Shown here piece by piece: positions 7,994-16,535 of a stretch of 43,876 nucleotides of DNA (position 1 is its first letter; each line of letters starts with the position of its first letter). The stretch covers positions 1 to 43,876 of the forward strand of contig CAIMWF010000163.1 of NCBI GenBank assembly GCA_903845055.1, given 5' to 3'. A program made the position numbers and the translations under genes. The DNA is from an uncultured Bacteroidales bacterium. Its GTDB lineage: Bacteria; Bacteroidota; Bacteroidia; Bacteroidales; FEN-979. The notes under the pieces were generated by a model. The model had not been told where the DNA came from. It saw only the letters and a program-made list of their open reading frames with translations, and made no database searches.

Positions 7994-9241
7994 ATGGCCT
8001 ATTCCGACAAAACACGCGGGATGTATTCCGAAGTCCTCACCGGGCTGCAAAGTGCCGGCTTGTTCAAACAGGAACGCTACATCCATTCAGCCCAGGCTGC
8101 CGACATCGAAGTGGAATTCCCTTCGGGGGCTCCCCTGAAAAAGGTAATCAACATTTGTGCAAACAACTACCTGGGCATGTCGAGTCATCCCGAGGTGGTA
8201 AAAGCAGCCCACGACGGGCTCGATTCGCATGGCTACGGGATGTCGTCCGTGAGGTTCATATGCGGGACCCAGGACATCCACCGCACCCTTGAAAAAATGG
8301 TCACGCAGTTCCTCGGGACCGAAGACACGATCCTGTTTCCCTCCTGCATGGATGCCAACGCGGGGGTTTTCGAAGCCGTACTGACCAAAGACGACGTCAT
8401 GATCTCCGACCGGCTGGTACATGCCTCGATCATCGACGGGATCAGGCTTTGCAGCGCCATGCACGACACCTTCAAGCATTCCGACATGGAACACCTGGAG
8501 GAGAAACTGCAGCTGCACAACGACAAACGCCTGAAATGTGTGATCACCGACGGGGTGTTCTCCATGGATGGCGACACCGCCCGGCTCGATAAAATGGTCG
8601 AATTATGTGACAAATATGACGCCCTGCTCTTCGTCGATGATTCCCATTCAAGCGGTTTCATCGGGAAAACCGGCAGGGGGACGCACGAACTGTGCGGTGT
8701 GATGGGTAAGATTGACATCATCACCACAACCTTTGGCAAGGGACTGGGAGGAGCATCGGGCGGATGCGTTTCGGGCAGGAAGGAACTGGTGGAAATGTGC
8801 CGCCAGAAAGCCCGTCCCTACCTCTTCTCCAACACCATCGCCCCACCGGTCGTCGCCGGTGTGATCAAAGTCCTGGAAATCCTCTCCGCCTCCACCGACC
8901 GCCGCGACAAACTTGAAAGCAATACGGCTTTCTGGCGCAAGGGGCTGACCGATGCCGGCCTGATCATCAAGGCAGGCGACACCCCCATCGTACCGGTGAT
9001 GCTTTTCAATGCCAAGCTGGCACAGGACGTTTCCCGCGACCTTTACGACGAAGGCATCTACGCCATCGGGTTCTTCTTCCCGGTTGTACCGCAGGGGCAG
9101 GCCCGCATTCGCACCCAGATCTCGGCCGGCCACGAAATCCATCATCTTGAAAAAGCCCTCGAAGCCTTTAAAAAAGTAGGAAAAAAGTATGATATCCTGG
9201 GCAAAACCAAACAGGAGATCATTGAAATGTATGGAATGTAA
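7994..9241 (+). CDS. Second alpha-oxoamine synthase, Kbl-like
   Basis: A 415-residue PLP-dependent paralogue of the Kbl at 3709. It keeps ICANNYLGM (54-62), [14 protein letters not shown] (83-96), VDDSHSSGF (214-222) and the Schiff-base lysine K249 in TTTFGKGLGGASGG. It differs from true Kbl at several spots: LVHASIIDG instead of LNHASIIDG, an insertion near residue 45, and a C-terminal extension of about 15 residues (KTKQEIIEMYGM). The family condenses an amino acid with an acyl-CoA or acyl-ACP. Its place 15 bases behind a carrier protein, with AAGGAGGT at 7982-7989, makes an acyl-carrier-linked substrate plausible. Databases would probably call it glycine C-acetyltransferase; a duplicated Kbl is the conservative alternative. 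Confidence 0.85.
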   Translation: MAYSDKTRGMYSEVLTGLQSAGLFKQERYIHSAQAADIEVEFPSGAPLKKVINICANNYLGMSSHPEVVKAAHDGLDSHGYGMSSVRFICGTQDIHRTLEKMVTQFLGTEDTILFPSCMDANAGVFEAVLTKDDVMISDRLVHASIIDGIRLCSAMHDTFKHSDMEHLEEKLQLHNDKRLKCVITDGVFSMDGDTARLDKMVELCDKYDALLFVDDSHSSGFIGKTGRGTHELCGVMGKIDIITTTFGKGLGGASGGCVSGRKELVEMCRQKARPYLFSNTIAPPVVAGVIKVLEILSASTDRRDKLESNTAFWRKGLTDAGLIIKAGDTPIVPVMLFNAKLAQDVSRDLYDEGIYAIGFFFPVVPQGQARIRTQISAGHEIHHLEKALEAFKKVGKKYDILGKTKQEIIEMYGM

Positions 9242-9300
9242 AAAGGTAGCGAGGTAGCGAGGCAGTGAAATAGCGAAAATTTCGCTACCTCGCTATTTAT
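9242..9300. repeat. Intergenic phrase repeat, copy C, forming a hairpin
   Basis: Contains the phrase in both orientations: GGTAGCGAGGTAGCGAGG, then TTTCGCTACCTCGCTA. The centre TAGCGAAA/TTTCGCTA can pair, so the transcript could fold into a stem just after the second oxoamine synthase and before the permease. Other copies are at 5805, 7666 and 11941. Confidence 0.65.
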
Positions 9301-9319
9301 TATTGTTAATCCAGGTAAT

Positions 9320-9877
9320 ATGGACTCAAAACTTGCCAACCCCGCCCCCCTCGGACTGATGGGTTTCGGGATGACAACCGTGCTGCTGAACATTCACAAC
9401 GCCGGTTTTTTTCCCGTCAGTGCCATGATCCTTGCCATGGGAATTTTTTACGGTGGGATCGCCCAGGTCATCGCCGGAATCCTTGAATTTAAAAAGGGGA
9501 ACACCTTCGGACTTACGGCCTTCACCTCTTACGGGATGTTCTGGCTTACGCTGGTCGCCCTCTGGATCTTCCCGGATACGGCTGCATCGAAAGGGGCCAA
9601 AACGCCCGAATCCTTTATGGGCTGGTACCTTTTCATGTGGGGGGTCTTCACCCTCTTTATGTGGCTGGGAACCTTCGGTAAAAGCAGGGTACTCCAGTTC
9701 GTTTTTTTCTCGCTGTGGATCCTGTTCTTCCTGCTGGCACTGCGCGACTGGCTCGAATCGCCGCTCATCGGAACCATCGCCGGTTACGAGGGGATTCTTT
9801 GCGGATTGTCCGCCATCTACCTGGCCATGGCCGAGTTGCTCGAAGAGGCCCGGGGAAGGAAAATCCTGCCGTTTTAG
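9320..9877 (+). CDS. GPR1/FUN34/YaaH family acetate (acetate/succinate) permease
   Basis: A 185-residue inner-membrane protein with about six hydrophobic segments. The family signature NPAPLGL lies at residues 7-13, followed by GFGMTT, and the length is typical for SatP/YaaH (about 190). Members carry acetate or succinate with protons. Its place behind an AMP-forming acetyl-CoA-synthetase-like gene suggests uptake of acetate for activation, or export of acetate formed by the cluster. It is separated from the preceding gene by repeat copy C. Confidence 0.88.
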   Translation: MDSKLANPAPLGLMGFGMTTVLLNIHNAGFFPVSAMILAMGIFYGGIAQVIAGILEFKKGNTFGLTAFTSYGMFWLTLVALWIFPDTAASKGAKTPESFMGWYLFMWGVFTLFMWLGTFGKSRVLQFVFFSLWILFFLLALRDWLESPLIGTIAGYEGILCGLSAIYLAMAELLEEARGRKILPF

Positions 9878-9954
9878 ACCGCTTCCCTGCCCGGCATAAA
9901 AACCGGACAGCGCAACCGGAATTTTGCTACTTTAGCATTTTAAAACCCAACCCT

Positions 9955-10482
9955 ATGAACCAGCTGGTTAAAATTATCCTTTTCCTGTTCATTGCGCATT
10001 GCTCGATGCTCACCGCCACCGCCCAGGCCCCGGGCAAACCCTACAACGAAAACCAGGATGTCCGTGCCGACCTGAAGAAGGCGAAGGAACAGGCCATGAA
10101 GGAAAACAAGCATATTCTCATCCAGTTCGGCGGCAACTGGTGCCCATGGTGCATGAAGTTCCATGCCCTGGTAACCGGGCTGCCGAAACTCGACTCGCTG
10201 ATGAAGAAGAATTATGTTTACCTGCTGGTCAATGTCCCCCATGAAAAACTGAAAAGAGACAATGATCTCTTTCGTGAATTCGGTTATCCCAACCGCTTCG
10301 GTTTCCCGGTTTTCGTGATCCTTGATAAGAATGGCAACCGGCTCAACACGCAGGATTCAGATGCCTTTGAACATTCCGATCCCCGGGTGAAGGGATATGA
10401 TACCACCAAGGTGGCCCGTTTCCTCACGATGTGGACGCCCGAAACCCTGAACCCGGCTACCTACAAGGCTGCAACCCGGTAA
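9955..10482 (+). CDS. Secreted thioredoxin-fold protein (WCPWC)
   Basis: A 175-residue periplasmic thioredoxin-like protein. A signal peptide covers residues 1-24 (ends TATAQA). The redox motif is N-W-C-P-W-C with C63 and C66, preceded by HILIQFGG, as in the Thioredoxin_7/YyaL-type domains. The stretch FGFPVFVILDKNGN is the usual cis-Pro region and following strand. The ATG at 9955 is chosen because the longer frame from 9715 overlaps the permease gene. Probable role: thiol-disulfide exchange or reduction in the periplasm; partner unknown. Confidence 0.85.
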   Translation: MNQLVKIILFLFIAHCSMLTATAQAPGKPYNENQDVRADLKKAKEQAMKENKHILIQFGGNWCPWCMKFHALVTGLPKLDSLMKKNYVYLLVNVPHEKLKRDNDLFREFGYPNRFGFPVFVILDKNGNRLNTQDSDAFEHSDPRVKGYDTTKVARFLTMWTPETLNPATYKAATR

Positions 10483-10512
10483 TCGGGTTGAACAGCGATC
10501 TTGTTCCTCAAC

Positions 10513-11856
10513 TCAGAAAAAATAGAATACCCCGATCAGCACGCGGAAATTGCCAATCTCTTTGGAGTTGGACACTGTTCCGTTCGGCATCGTCTTTCCA
10601 TAGGCTGCCACGGTGTAGTCAAACTCGGAGGACAACTTCAGTTTTTTTACGGTCAGGCTCAGCCGCGGCGCAATACGGTAGATATAATCGATGTTGGCCC
10701 CGCGGGAATAAATGGCCCCGGTGATAATGTCGGACGATCCCAGGTTCTTACTGAATGCACCATAAATCCCGGGCGACCAGCGCGTGCCGTTGGTCTTGAA
10801 ATCGGTCCACACTGAGGCGGTGGTGATATTGGTATAATCAACGATCCCCCGCGATGGATCCACGACGCTTTTCACGGCATACCCTCCGATCATGTTCAGT
10901 GCATAGCAGTTGCCACCGTAAACAGCGCCCGCCTTGATGGTCACCTTTGCCAGTTGCAGCTTTGTGAAAAAATTGACCACCACGGAACTGATCGTGGTAT
11001 TTGTTTTATAGATGCTGTAAACCGCATCATGGTGGACCACCACCCCGTTTTTCACCGAATCCCAGGCGGCTGATTTCAAAACCGAGGTGTTCAGCAGCGG
11101 CATCAGGGAGAGATAATCGATTCCGGCGCCAATCAGGAACTCCGTGTGTGATTTTTCATTTTTCAGGCAATACTGCACCTGGAAGTTCAATTCGGGGATC
11201 AGCGACTGGCGCAGGTACTTGGTATTCGGCCCGTCGGGACCGGTGCTGGTTGCATCCAACTGGCTGTTGGCGGCAATCACAACCTTGAAATTCCCAAGTT
11301 TCTGTGTGAGGCGGATCTGCGGGTTGCGGGAGAATACAAGGAAGGGGGCACCCGTATTCAGCGAAATGGTCTCCGGGAAGCACGATGGAACAAACATCGG
11401 GTGCCAGTACTGTCCAAAGAGAAGCTCCGTGCCGGGCCAGTTCAACCTGATATATGCATGCCGAAGACGGAATGAATTGATGTTTGCAGGGGCATTCCCG
11501 TAAAATTCTCCTTCGATGTAACCGGATGATTTTGCCTTGAAAATATCGGGGCCGGTGATGGTCCCCGTCAAACGGGTCAGGATGCTCAGGATGGTGAAGG
11601 TTCCCCTTGCGTTGATGTCCTTGCCCTGGGCATCCGGTTTCACGGCATCAGGGTAGAACAGCCAGTCGCCGTCGCGTGCCATGACGGTCTGTCGCGAATC
11701 AAAGATGAAATCGGTATTGACAAATCCCGAAAAAGCAATCCCGAACAAAGGGGGCTTTACAGGTGCTTTCGTGGAGGTTGAATCCTTGGTTTGGGCAGTG
11801 GCCGGTTGCGCCATTACCATGAGAAGAAGAAGGAAAGTCAGAATAATTTTTTTCAT
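10513..11856 (-). CDS. Outer-membrane porin-like beta-barrel protein
   Basis: A 447-residue protein with a signal peptide (MKKIILTFLLLLMVMAQPATA) and a C-terminus ending GVFYFF, the aromatic end expected for an outer-membrane beta-barrel. The body alternates short amphipathic strands and resembles DcaP-like porins (FVNTDFIFDSRQTV near residue 43, then LRHAYIRLNWPGTELLFGQYW). It probably forms a diffusion channel for small acids, but the substrate cannot be read. The start at 11856 is chosen because the longer frame adds residues ahead of a perfect signal peptide. It converges with the thioredoxin gene and is divergent from the acyl-CoA synthetase at 11981. Confidence 0.75.
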   Translation of the reverse strand: MKKIILTFLLLLMVMAQPATAQTKDSTSTKAPVKPPLFGIAFSGFVNTDFIFDSRQTVMARDGDWLFYPDAVKPDAQGKDINARGTFTILSILTRLTGTITGPDIFKAKSSGYIEGEFYGNAPANINSFRLRHAYIRLNWPGTELLFGQYWHPMFVPSCFPETISLNTGAPFLVFSRNPQIRLTQKLGNFKVVIAANSQLDATSTGPDGPNTKYLRQSLIPELNFQVQYCLKNEKSHTEFLIGAGIDYLSLMPLLNTSVLKSAAWDSVKNGVVVHHDAVYSIYKTNTTISSVVVNFFTKLQLAKVTIKAGAVYGGNCYALNMIGGYAVKSVVDPSRGIVDYTNITTASVWTDFKTNGTRWSPGIYGAFSKNLGSSDIITGAIYSRGANIDYIYRIAPRLSLTVKKLKLSSEFDYTVAAYGKTMPNGTVSNSKEIGNFRVLIGVFYFF

Positions 11857-11927
11857 GCAGGTCTGATTTATGATAAGGAGTGCAAAATAAGCCATTTTCA
11901 ACGGTTTTTTAAAATAGAATTTAACCG

Positions 11928-11935
11928 TAGCTTTG
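11928..11935 (+). promoter_or_regulatory. -7 box (TAGCTTTG) upstream of the NDP-forming synthetase
   Basis: Exact TAnnTTTG match 45 bases before the ATG at 11981. A T-rich stretch (11905-11910) stands at the expected -33 distance but is not an exact TTTG. Confidence 0.4.
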
Positions 11936-11940
11936 TATTT

Positions 11941-11980
11941 GATTTCACCATTTCACCATTTCGCTATTTCGCCATTTAAT
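11941..11980. repeat. Intergenic phrase repeat, copy D (TTTCACCATTTCGCTATTTCGCC)
   Basis: Four consecutive TTTC(A/G)C(C/T)A words occupy the leader between the -7 box and the start codon of the synthetase gene. Same vocabulary as copy A at 5805. Confidence 0.6.
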
Positions 11981-14665
11981 ATGAATATCCACAAGTTAAA
12001 CAACATCTTCAACCCGCAGCGGATCGTGCTGATCGGTGTCACGACGAATCCCAACAGTGTAAGCGGAAAGGTGCTGATCAACCTTGTAAGCGGCGGGTTC
12101 CGGGGTGTTGTTTACCCGGTCAACCCCGACCATGAAGCCGTCATGGGCATCCCCTGTTTTCCCTCGGTGGGGATGCTTCCGAAAGTTCCCGAACTGGCCA
12201 TCATCTGTACGGCAGCCGAAAAGGTGCCTGCAGCCATCAGGGAATGCGGCGATTTCGGGATACGCGGTGTCATCATCATGTCGGCCGGTTTCCGGGAAAC
12301 CGGTGAAGAGGGGAGACTCCTGGAAGAGGAGATAAAAAATGAGATTCACAATTATGAGGGGATGCGGGTCATCGGCCCCAATTGCCTGGGCATCATCGTC
12401 CCGGGTCTGAAATTGAACGCCTCCTTCGCAGCCGACATGCCCAAACCGGGCAACATCGCCTTCATCTCGCAATCGGGGGCGCTCTGCACCTCGGTGCTCG
12501 ACTGGGCCATCGAAGGCAAGATCGGTTTTTCACAGTTTGTCTCCATCGGGAACAGCATGGATGTTGAGTTCGGCGACCTGATCGACTATTTCGGGGAGGA
12601 TGAGAACACCCGTTGCATCATCCTGTATATTGAATCGATCAGGGATCCGCGGAAATTCATGACCGCTGCACGTGCCTTTGCGCGTAAAAAGCCCATCATC
12701 GTTTACAAGGCCGGCCGGTTTCCCGAATCGGCCCATGTTGCGGCATCGCATACCGGGGCGATGGCTTCTGAAGATGCAGTATACGACGCAGCTTTCCAGC
12801 GTGCGGGGCTTGCCCGGGTTTACGAGATCGGCGACATCTTCAGCGTGGCCGAACTAATCGGCAGGAACAGGTTTCCACAGGGTCCGCGCCTTGGCATTGT
12901 TACCAATGCCGGCGGGCCCGGCGTCATGGCCACCGATGCCCTGATTGCTGCAAACGGAACACTGGCCGAACTTTCAGCGGATACTATGGTCCTGTTGAAC
13001 GAAAATCTTCCGCTTTTCTGGTCTCACGGGAATCCAGTGGATGTGCTGGGCGACGCAAGGGCCAAGCGGATCGCCAAAGCCACCCAGATCGTGCTGGAGG
13101 ACCCGGGAGTCGATGCTGTGCTGGTGATCCTGACCCCGCAGGCCATGACCAACCCGAATGCCACGGCCAGGGAGATCAGCGCGCTCGTCACCTCTACGAA
13201 AAAACCCATCCTGGCTGCGTGGCTGGGGGGGCGGAGCATGCACGAAGCCGACGACATCCTGGTTGAAAACGGCATCCCCTCCTACAAAACGCCTGAGCAG
13301 GCCATCCGGGCCTTTATGACCATGGTGGCTTACAACCGGAACCTTGCAACCCTGTATGAAACCCCGAGGGATGTCCCCGTAGAATTCAAACTTGACCGTA
13401 TCGAGATGCGCGCCATTTTCTCGCGGATGGTTGAAGGGCAGGGACCCGTGCTTCCCGAACACATCTCAAAGCAGGTGCTTGAAAATTTCGGGATCGCCAC
13501 GACACAACCTTTCCTGGCGGCCACAGCCGGCGAAGCGGTTGAAATTTCAGGGAGAATCGGCTACCCGGTGGTCCTTAAGATCCATTCAGCCGAAATATCG
13601 CATAAATCGGATGTGGGCGGGGTTCAGTTAAACCTTGGAACGGAGAATATGGTCCGTGCCGCCTATGAACGGATCATGGAATCGGTGCGGGGTAAGATGC
13701 CCGGGGCAAAGATTGAAGGGGTGACCGTTCAGAAGATGGTAGCCCGGAAAGATGCGGTGGAAATGATCCTCGGGATCAAGAAAGACAAGGTTTTTGGCAC
13801 GGTTCTCATGGTGGGCATGGGCGGTCTCACCGCCGAGCTTTTTGGAGATAAGGCGCTGGGATTCCCTCCCCTGAACGAACGGCTTGCCCGCCATATGATC
13901 GAATCACTCAGGATCTATCCCTTGCTGAAGGGATATCGCGGCGCCCCTGCGAAAAACATCGATCAGCTCATCCAGGTGATGATCAGGTTGTCGTACCTGG
14001 CTGCCGACTATCCCGAGGTAACCGAACTGGACATCAATCCCCTGCTGGTCACCTCCGACGAGGTGGTGGCACTGGATGCACGGATTGTCATCGACCCGCT
14101 CATCCGCAGGTGCGAAGAGAATCCCTATGCTCATCTTGCACTCCATCCCTATCCCGAAAAGTATGTGAAGCAGACGGTGTTGCACGACGGGACGGCGGTG
14201 CTCCTGCGCCCGATAAAACCCGAAGATGAGCCACTGTGGCTTGAAATGCTTGGATCCTGTTCCAAAGAGACCCTTTACAGCCGGTTTCGCTATTTTTTCC
14301 ATTGGGAAACCCATGAAGTTGCAACGCGATACTGCTACATCGACTACGATCGCGAGATCGCCATCGTCGCCGAGATCATCGAGGATGGCAGGAAAAAACT
14401 CATCGGCGTGGGGCGCCTTGTGGCCGATCCCGACCATGAGACCGTTGAATATGCCGTCCTCGTTGCCGATGCCTGGCAGCAGAAGGAACTTGGAAACATC
14501 CTGACCGATTTCTGCCTTGAAGTGGCCGGAAACGGGAAACTGAAGAAAATTGTCGCCCAGACCACCACCGACAACATGCGCATGATCTCTGTTTTTCAGA
14601 AACGCGGCTTTGATGTGAAGGTGAATAACCAGGATTCCACGGTCGATGTATTTAAAAATTTATAA
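11981..14665 (+). CDS. NDP-forming acyl-CoA (acetyl-CoA) synthetase fused to a GNAT acetyltransferase domain
   Basis: An 894-residue fusion. Residues 1-460 are the alpha part: CoA-binding Rossmann fold (ILIGVTTNPNS-like start), VIGPNCLGI (130-138) and the phosphohistidine loop AASHTGAMASED with H257. Residues about 475-715 are the ATP-grasp beta part (YPVVLKIHSAEISHKSDVGGV). Residues about 728-894 are a GNAT domain. The order matches the Pat/YfiQ-type architecture. In E. coli and Salmonella Pat the synthetase part is inactive and the protein acetylates lysines, including on AMP-forming acetyl-CoA synthetase. Here the catalytic histidine is kept, so it may still interconvert acyl-CoA and acid with ATP or GDP/ADP. 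The start at 11981 avoids reading through the repeat at 11941. Confidence 0.85.
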   Translation: MNIHKLNNIFNPQRIVLIGVTTNPNSVSGKVLINLVSGGFRGVVYPVNPDHEAVMGIPCFPSVGMLPKVPELAIICTAAEKVPAAIRECGDFGIRGVIIMSAGFRETGEEGRLLEEEIKNEIHNYEGMRVIGPNCLGIIVPGLKLNASFAADMPKPGNIAFISQSGALCTSVLDWAIEGKIGFSQFVSIGNSMDVEFGDLIDYFGEDENTRCIILYIESIRDPRKFMTAARAFARKKPIIVYKAGRFPESAHVAASHTGAMASEDAVYDAAFQRAGLARVYEIGDIFSVAELIGRNRFPQGPRLGIVTNAGGPGVMATDALIAANGTLAELSADTMVLLNENLPLFWSHGNPVDVLGDARAKRIAKATQIVLEDPGVDAVLVILTPQAMTNPNATAREISALVTSTKKPILAAWLGGRSMHEADDILVENGIPSYKTPEQAIRAFMTMVAYNRNLATLYETPRDVPVEFKLDRIEMRAIFSRMVEGQGPVLPEHISKQVLENFGIATTQPFLAATAGEAVEISGRIGYPVVLKIHSAEISHKSDVGGVQLNLGTENMVRAAYERIMESVRGKMPGAKIEGVTVQKMVARKDAVEMILGIKKDKVFGTVLMVGMGGLTAELFGDKALGFPPLNERLARHMIESLRIYPLLKGYRGAPAKNIDQLIQVMIRLSYLAADYPEVTELDINPLLVTSDEVVALDARIVIDPLIRRCEENPYAHLALHPYPEKYVKQTVLHDGTAVLLRPIKPEDEPLWLEMLGSCSKETLYSRFRYFFHWETHEVATRYCYIDYDREIAIVAEIIEDGRKKLIGVGRLVADPDHETVEYAVLVADAWQQKELGNILTDFCLEVAGNGKLKKIVAQTTTDNMRMISVFQKRGFDVKVNNQDSTVDVFKNL

Positions 14666-14705
14666 TAAAAGTTCCATAAACCCGTTTAAAAAATAAAAAA
14701 TCAAC

Positions 14706-15212
14706 ATGAACAGACCCAAAACAATTGCCTCTGCACTTTTTGCCATTGCCGTCATGATCCTGACCTCCTGCGCCATTGCTCCCCATCCGAACGAAAAAAC
14801 CATCGTAGGGATCTGGAAACCGGTCAAAGTGGAAAAGATCATTGACTCCTCGGCCGTCCAGGCGGCAACTCCCCATTCAACTGCCGTCCCTGGAAAGGGA
14901 ACAAAACCCGGGGCAGAGGGTGTTGATCCCGATGCCGGGAAAATAGCCGCTTCCGTCGACCGCCTCGTGCAGACCGAGATGCGGGCCACCCTTGAAATCT
15001 TTGCCAATAAAACCGCGGTGAAAAACTACCCCGGGAAACCGATGCACGCAACCTGGAAAATGAAGGGAAAGGGAACACGGCTTGTTGCAAAAAACCTGGC
15101 GAACAAATCCAAATTTGTAATCGATATCCTGGAAATCAGCCAGGATGAAGTAATCATTGTGGAGCACGCCCGCATGATAGATCTGAAAATTACCTATGAA
15201 CGACAAAAATAA
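14706..15212 (+). CDS. Small lipoprotein of unknown function, lipocalin-like
   Basis: A 168-residue protein with a lipoprotein signal: hydrophobic segment ending ILTSC, lipidated Cys at residue 21. After it comes IVGIWKPVKVEK, the opening typical of lipocalin-like Bacteroidota lipoproteins, then a low-complexity linker, and a final beta-rich part (ATWKMKGKGTRLVAKN). Specific function unknown. It lies 40 bases after the synthetase gene and is followed by a strong terminator, so it may end that transcript. Confidence 0.7.
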   Translation: MNRPKTIASALFAIAVMILTSCAIAPHPNEKTIVGIWKPVKVEKIIDSSAVQAATPHSTAVPGKGTKPGAEGVDPDAGKIAASVDRLVQTEMRATLEIFANKTAVKNYPGKPMHATWKMKGKGTRLVAKNLANKSKFVIDILEISQDEVIIVEHARMIDLKITYERQK

Positions 15213-15262
15213 GCATTCAAATACCAGGTTTTCCCAGGAAACAAACCCCGCATTTTTTTCGA

Positions 15263-15288
15263 AACCCGCAGCCCTGCGGGTTTTTTTT
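15263..15288 (+). terminator. Rho-independent terminator
   Basis: Perfect stem AACCCGCAG / CTGCGGGTT with a two-base loop followed by a T-run (stem partly overlapping the run). It is about 50 bases after the lipoprotein stop and separates it from the acyl-CoA dehydrogenase operon. Confidence 0.88.
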
Positions 15289-15303
15289 GTCAATTTAAAT
15301 TCG

Positions 15304-15311
15304 TATTTTTG
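15304..15311 (+). promoter_or_regulatory. -7 box (TATTTTTG) of the acyl-CoA dehydrogenase operon
   Basis: Matches TAnnTTTG, directly after the terminator and about 50 bases before the ATG at 15363. The T-run of the terminator would supply a T-rich -33 region. Position and consensus support it, but there is no start-site evidence. Confidence 0.4.
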
Positions 15312-15362
15312 TATTCACCTTAGTACAAGTGATTTAAATTGTGAATCTTAGAACCCAGAGCC

Positions 15363-16505
15363 ATGAATTTCGAATTTACTGAAGAACAGATCATGATCCA
15401 GCAATCTGCGCGGGATTATGCCCAGCGGGAACTGATCAAAGACGTCCTGGAGCGCGACGCAAAAGCTGAATTTCCGACACAACATGTTAAAGCCCTTGCC
15501 GAGCTGGGCTTTCTTGGCATGCTCGTCGATACCAAATATGACGGAGGAGGCATGGACACGATTTCCTATGTCCTGGCGATGGAGGAGATTTCGAAGATCG
15601 ACAGTTCGGTATCGGTGATCATGTCCGTAAACAATTCACTGGTGTGCTATGGCATCGAGGCCTATGGCAATGAGGAACAAAAACAAAAGTGGCTGAAACC
15701 CCTGGCGCGCGGTGAAAAGATCGGAGCGTTTCTCCTCTCCGAACCCGAAGCCGGGTCGGATGCAACATCACAGCGGACCACCGCGGTCGACATGGGCGAC
15801 TATTACCTGGTCAACGGGGTAAAAAACTGGATCACCAACGGCAATTCAGCCTCCACCTATGTGCTGATTGCACAAACCAACCCCGAGAAAAAACACAAGG
15901 GGATCAATGCCTTCCTGGTCGATCGCCATGCCCCCGGAATCTCCATCGGACCGCACGAGGATAAAATGGGCATGCGCAGCAGCGATACCCATTCGGTCAT
16001 GTTCACAGATGTGAAAGTTCCAAAGGAAGACCGGATCGGCGAGGATGGCTTCGGGTTCAAATTCGCCATGAAAACCCTCGAAGGCGGACGCATCGGTATC
16101 GCCTCGCAGGCTTTGGGCATCGCCCAGGGAGCCTATGAGCGCGCCCTGAAATATTCAAGGGAACGGAAAGCCTTCGGCACTGAAATCTTTAACCACCAGG
16201 CCATTGCCTTTAAACTGGCCGAAATGCACACCCGGATTGAGGCGGCACGCTTTTTCTGCCTGAAGGCAGCCTGGCTCAAAGACCAGGGACAGCCTTACGG
16301 AACCGAAAGCGCCATGGCAAAATACTGGGCGGCCGAAACGGCCATGTATGTCACCACCGAGGCCGTCCAGATTCACGGCGGATACGGGTATGTTCGCGAA
16401 TACCACGTTGAACGCCTGATGCGTGAAGCCAAACTCACCCAGATATACGAAGGTACCAGCGAAATACAGCTGGTGATCATTTCAAGGGCCATCATGAATG
16501 ACTAG
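15363..16505 (+). CDS. Acyl-CoA dehydrogenase (short-chain type)
   Basis: A 380-residue FAD enzyme that oxidises an acyl-CoA to the trans-2-enoyl-CoA and passes electrons to ETF. Visible family features are FLLSEPEAGSDA (FAD/substrate loop), GVKNWITNG, MGMRSSDTHSVMF, QIHGGYGYVREY and the C-terminal YEGTSEIQ, in which E363 is in the usual place of the short-chain-type catalytic base. It is 30 bases upstream of icmF, so its substrate is probably butyryl-CoA, isobutyryl-CoA or a related branched acyl-CoA. ETF genes are not in the window. Confidence 0.92.
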   Translation: MNFEFTEEQIMIQQSARDYAQRELIKDVLERDAKAEFPTQHVKALAELGFLGMLVDTKYDGGGMDTISYVLAMEEISKIDSSVSVIMSVNNSLVCYGIEAYGNEEQKQKWLKPLARGEKIGAFLLSEPEAGSDATSQRTTAVDMGDYYLVNGVKNWITNGNSASTYVLIAQTNPEKKHKGINAFLVDRHAPGISIGPHEDKMGMRSSDTHSVMFTDVKVPKEDRIGEDGFGFKFAMKTLEGGRIGIASQALGIAQGAYERALKYSRERKAFGTEIFNHQAIAFKLAEMHTRIEAARFFCLKAAWLKDQGQPYGTESAMAKYWAAETAMYVTTEAVQIHGGYGYVREYHVERLMREAKLTQIYEGTSEIQLVIISRAIMND

Positions 16506-16535
16506 TTGTTGCAACGTGGTTAAATATGCTTGCTG

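Noticed and set aside
16400-16535. Cobalamin riboswitch before icmF
   Set aside because: Only 30 bases separate it from the acyl-CoA dehydrogenase gene, and the dehydrogenase leader (15290-15362) is too short and shows no B12-box.
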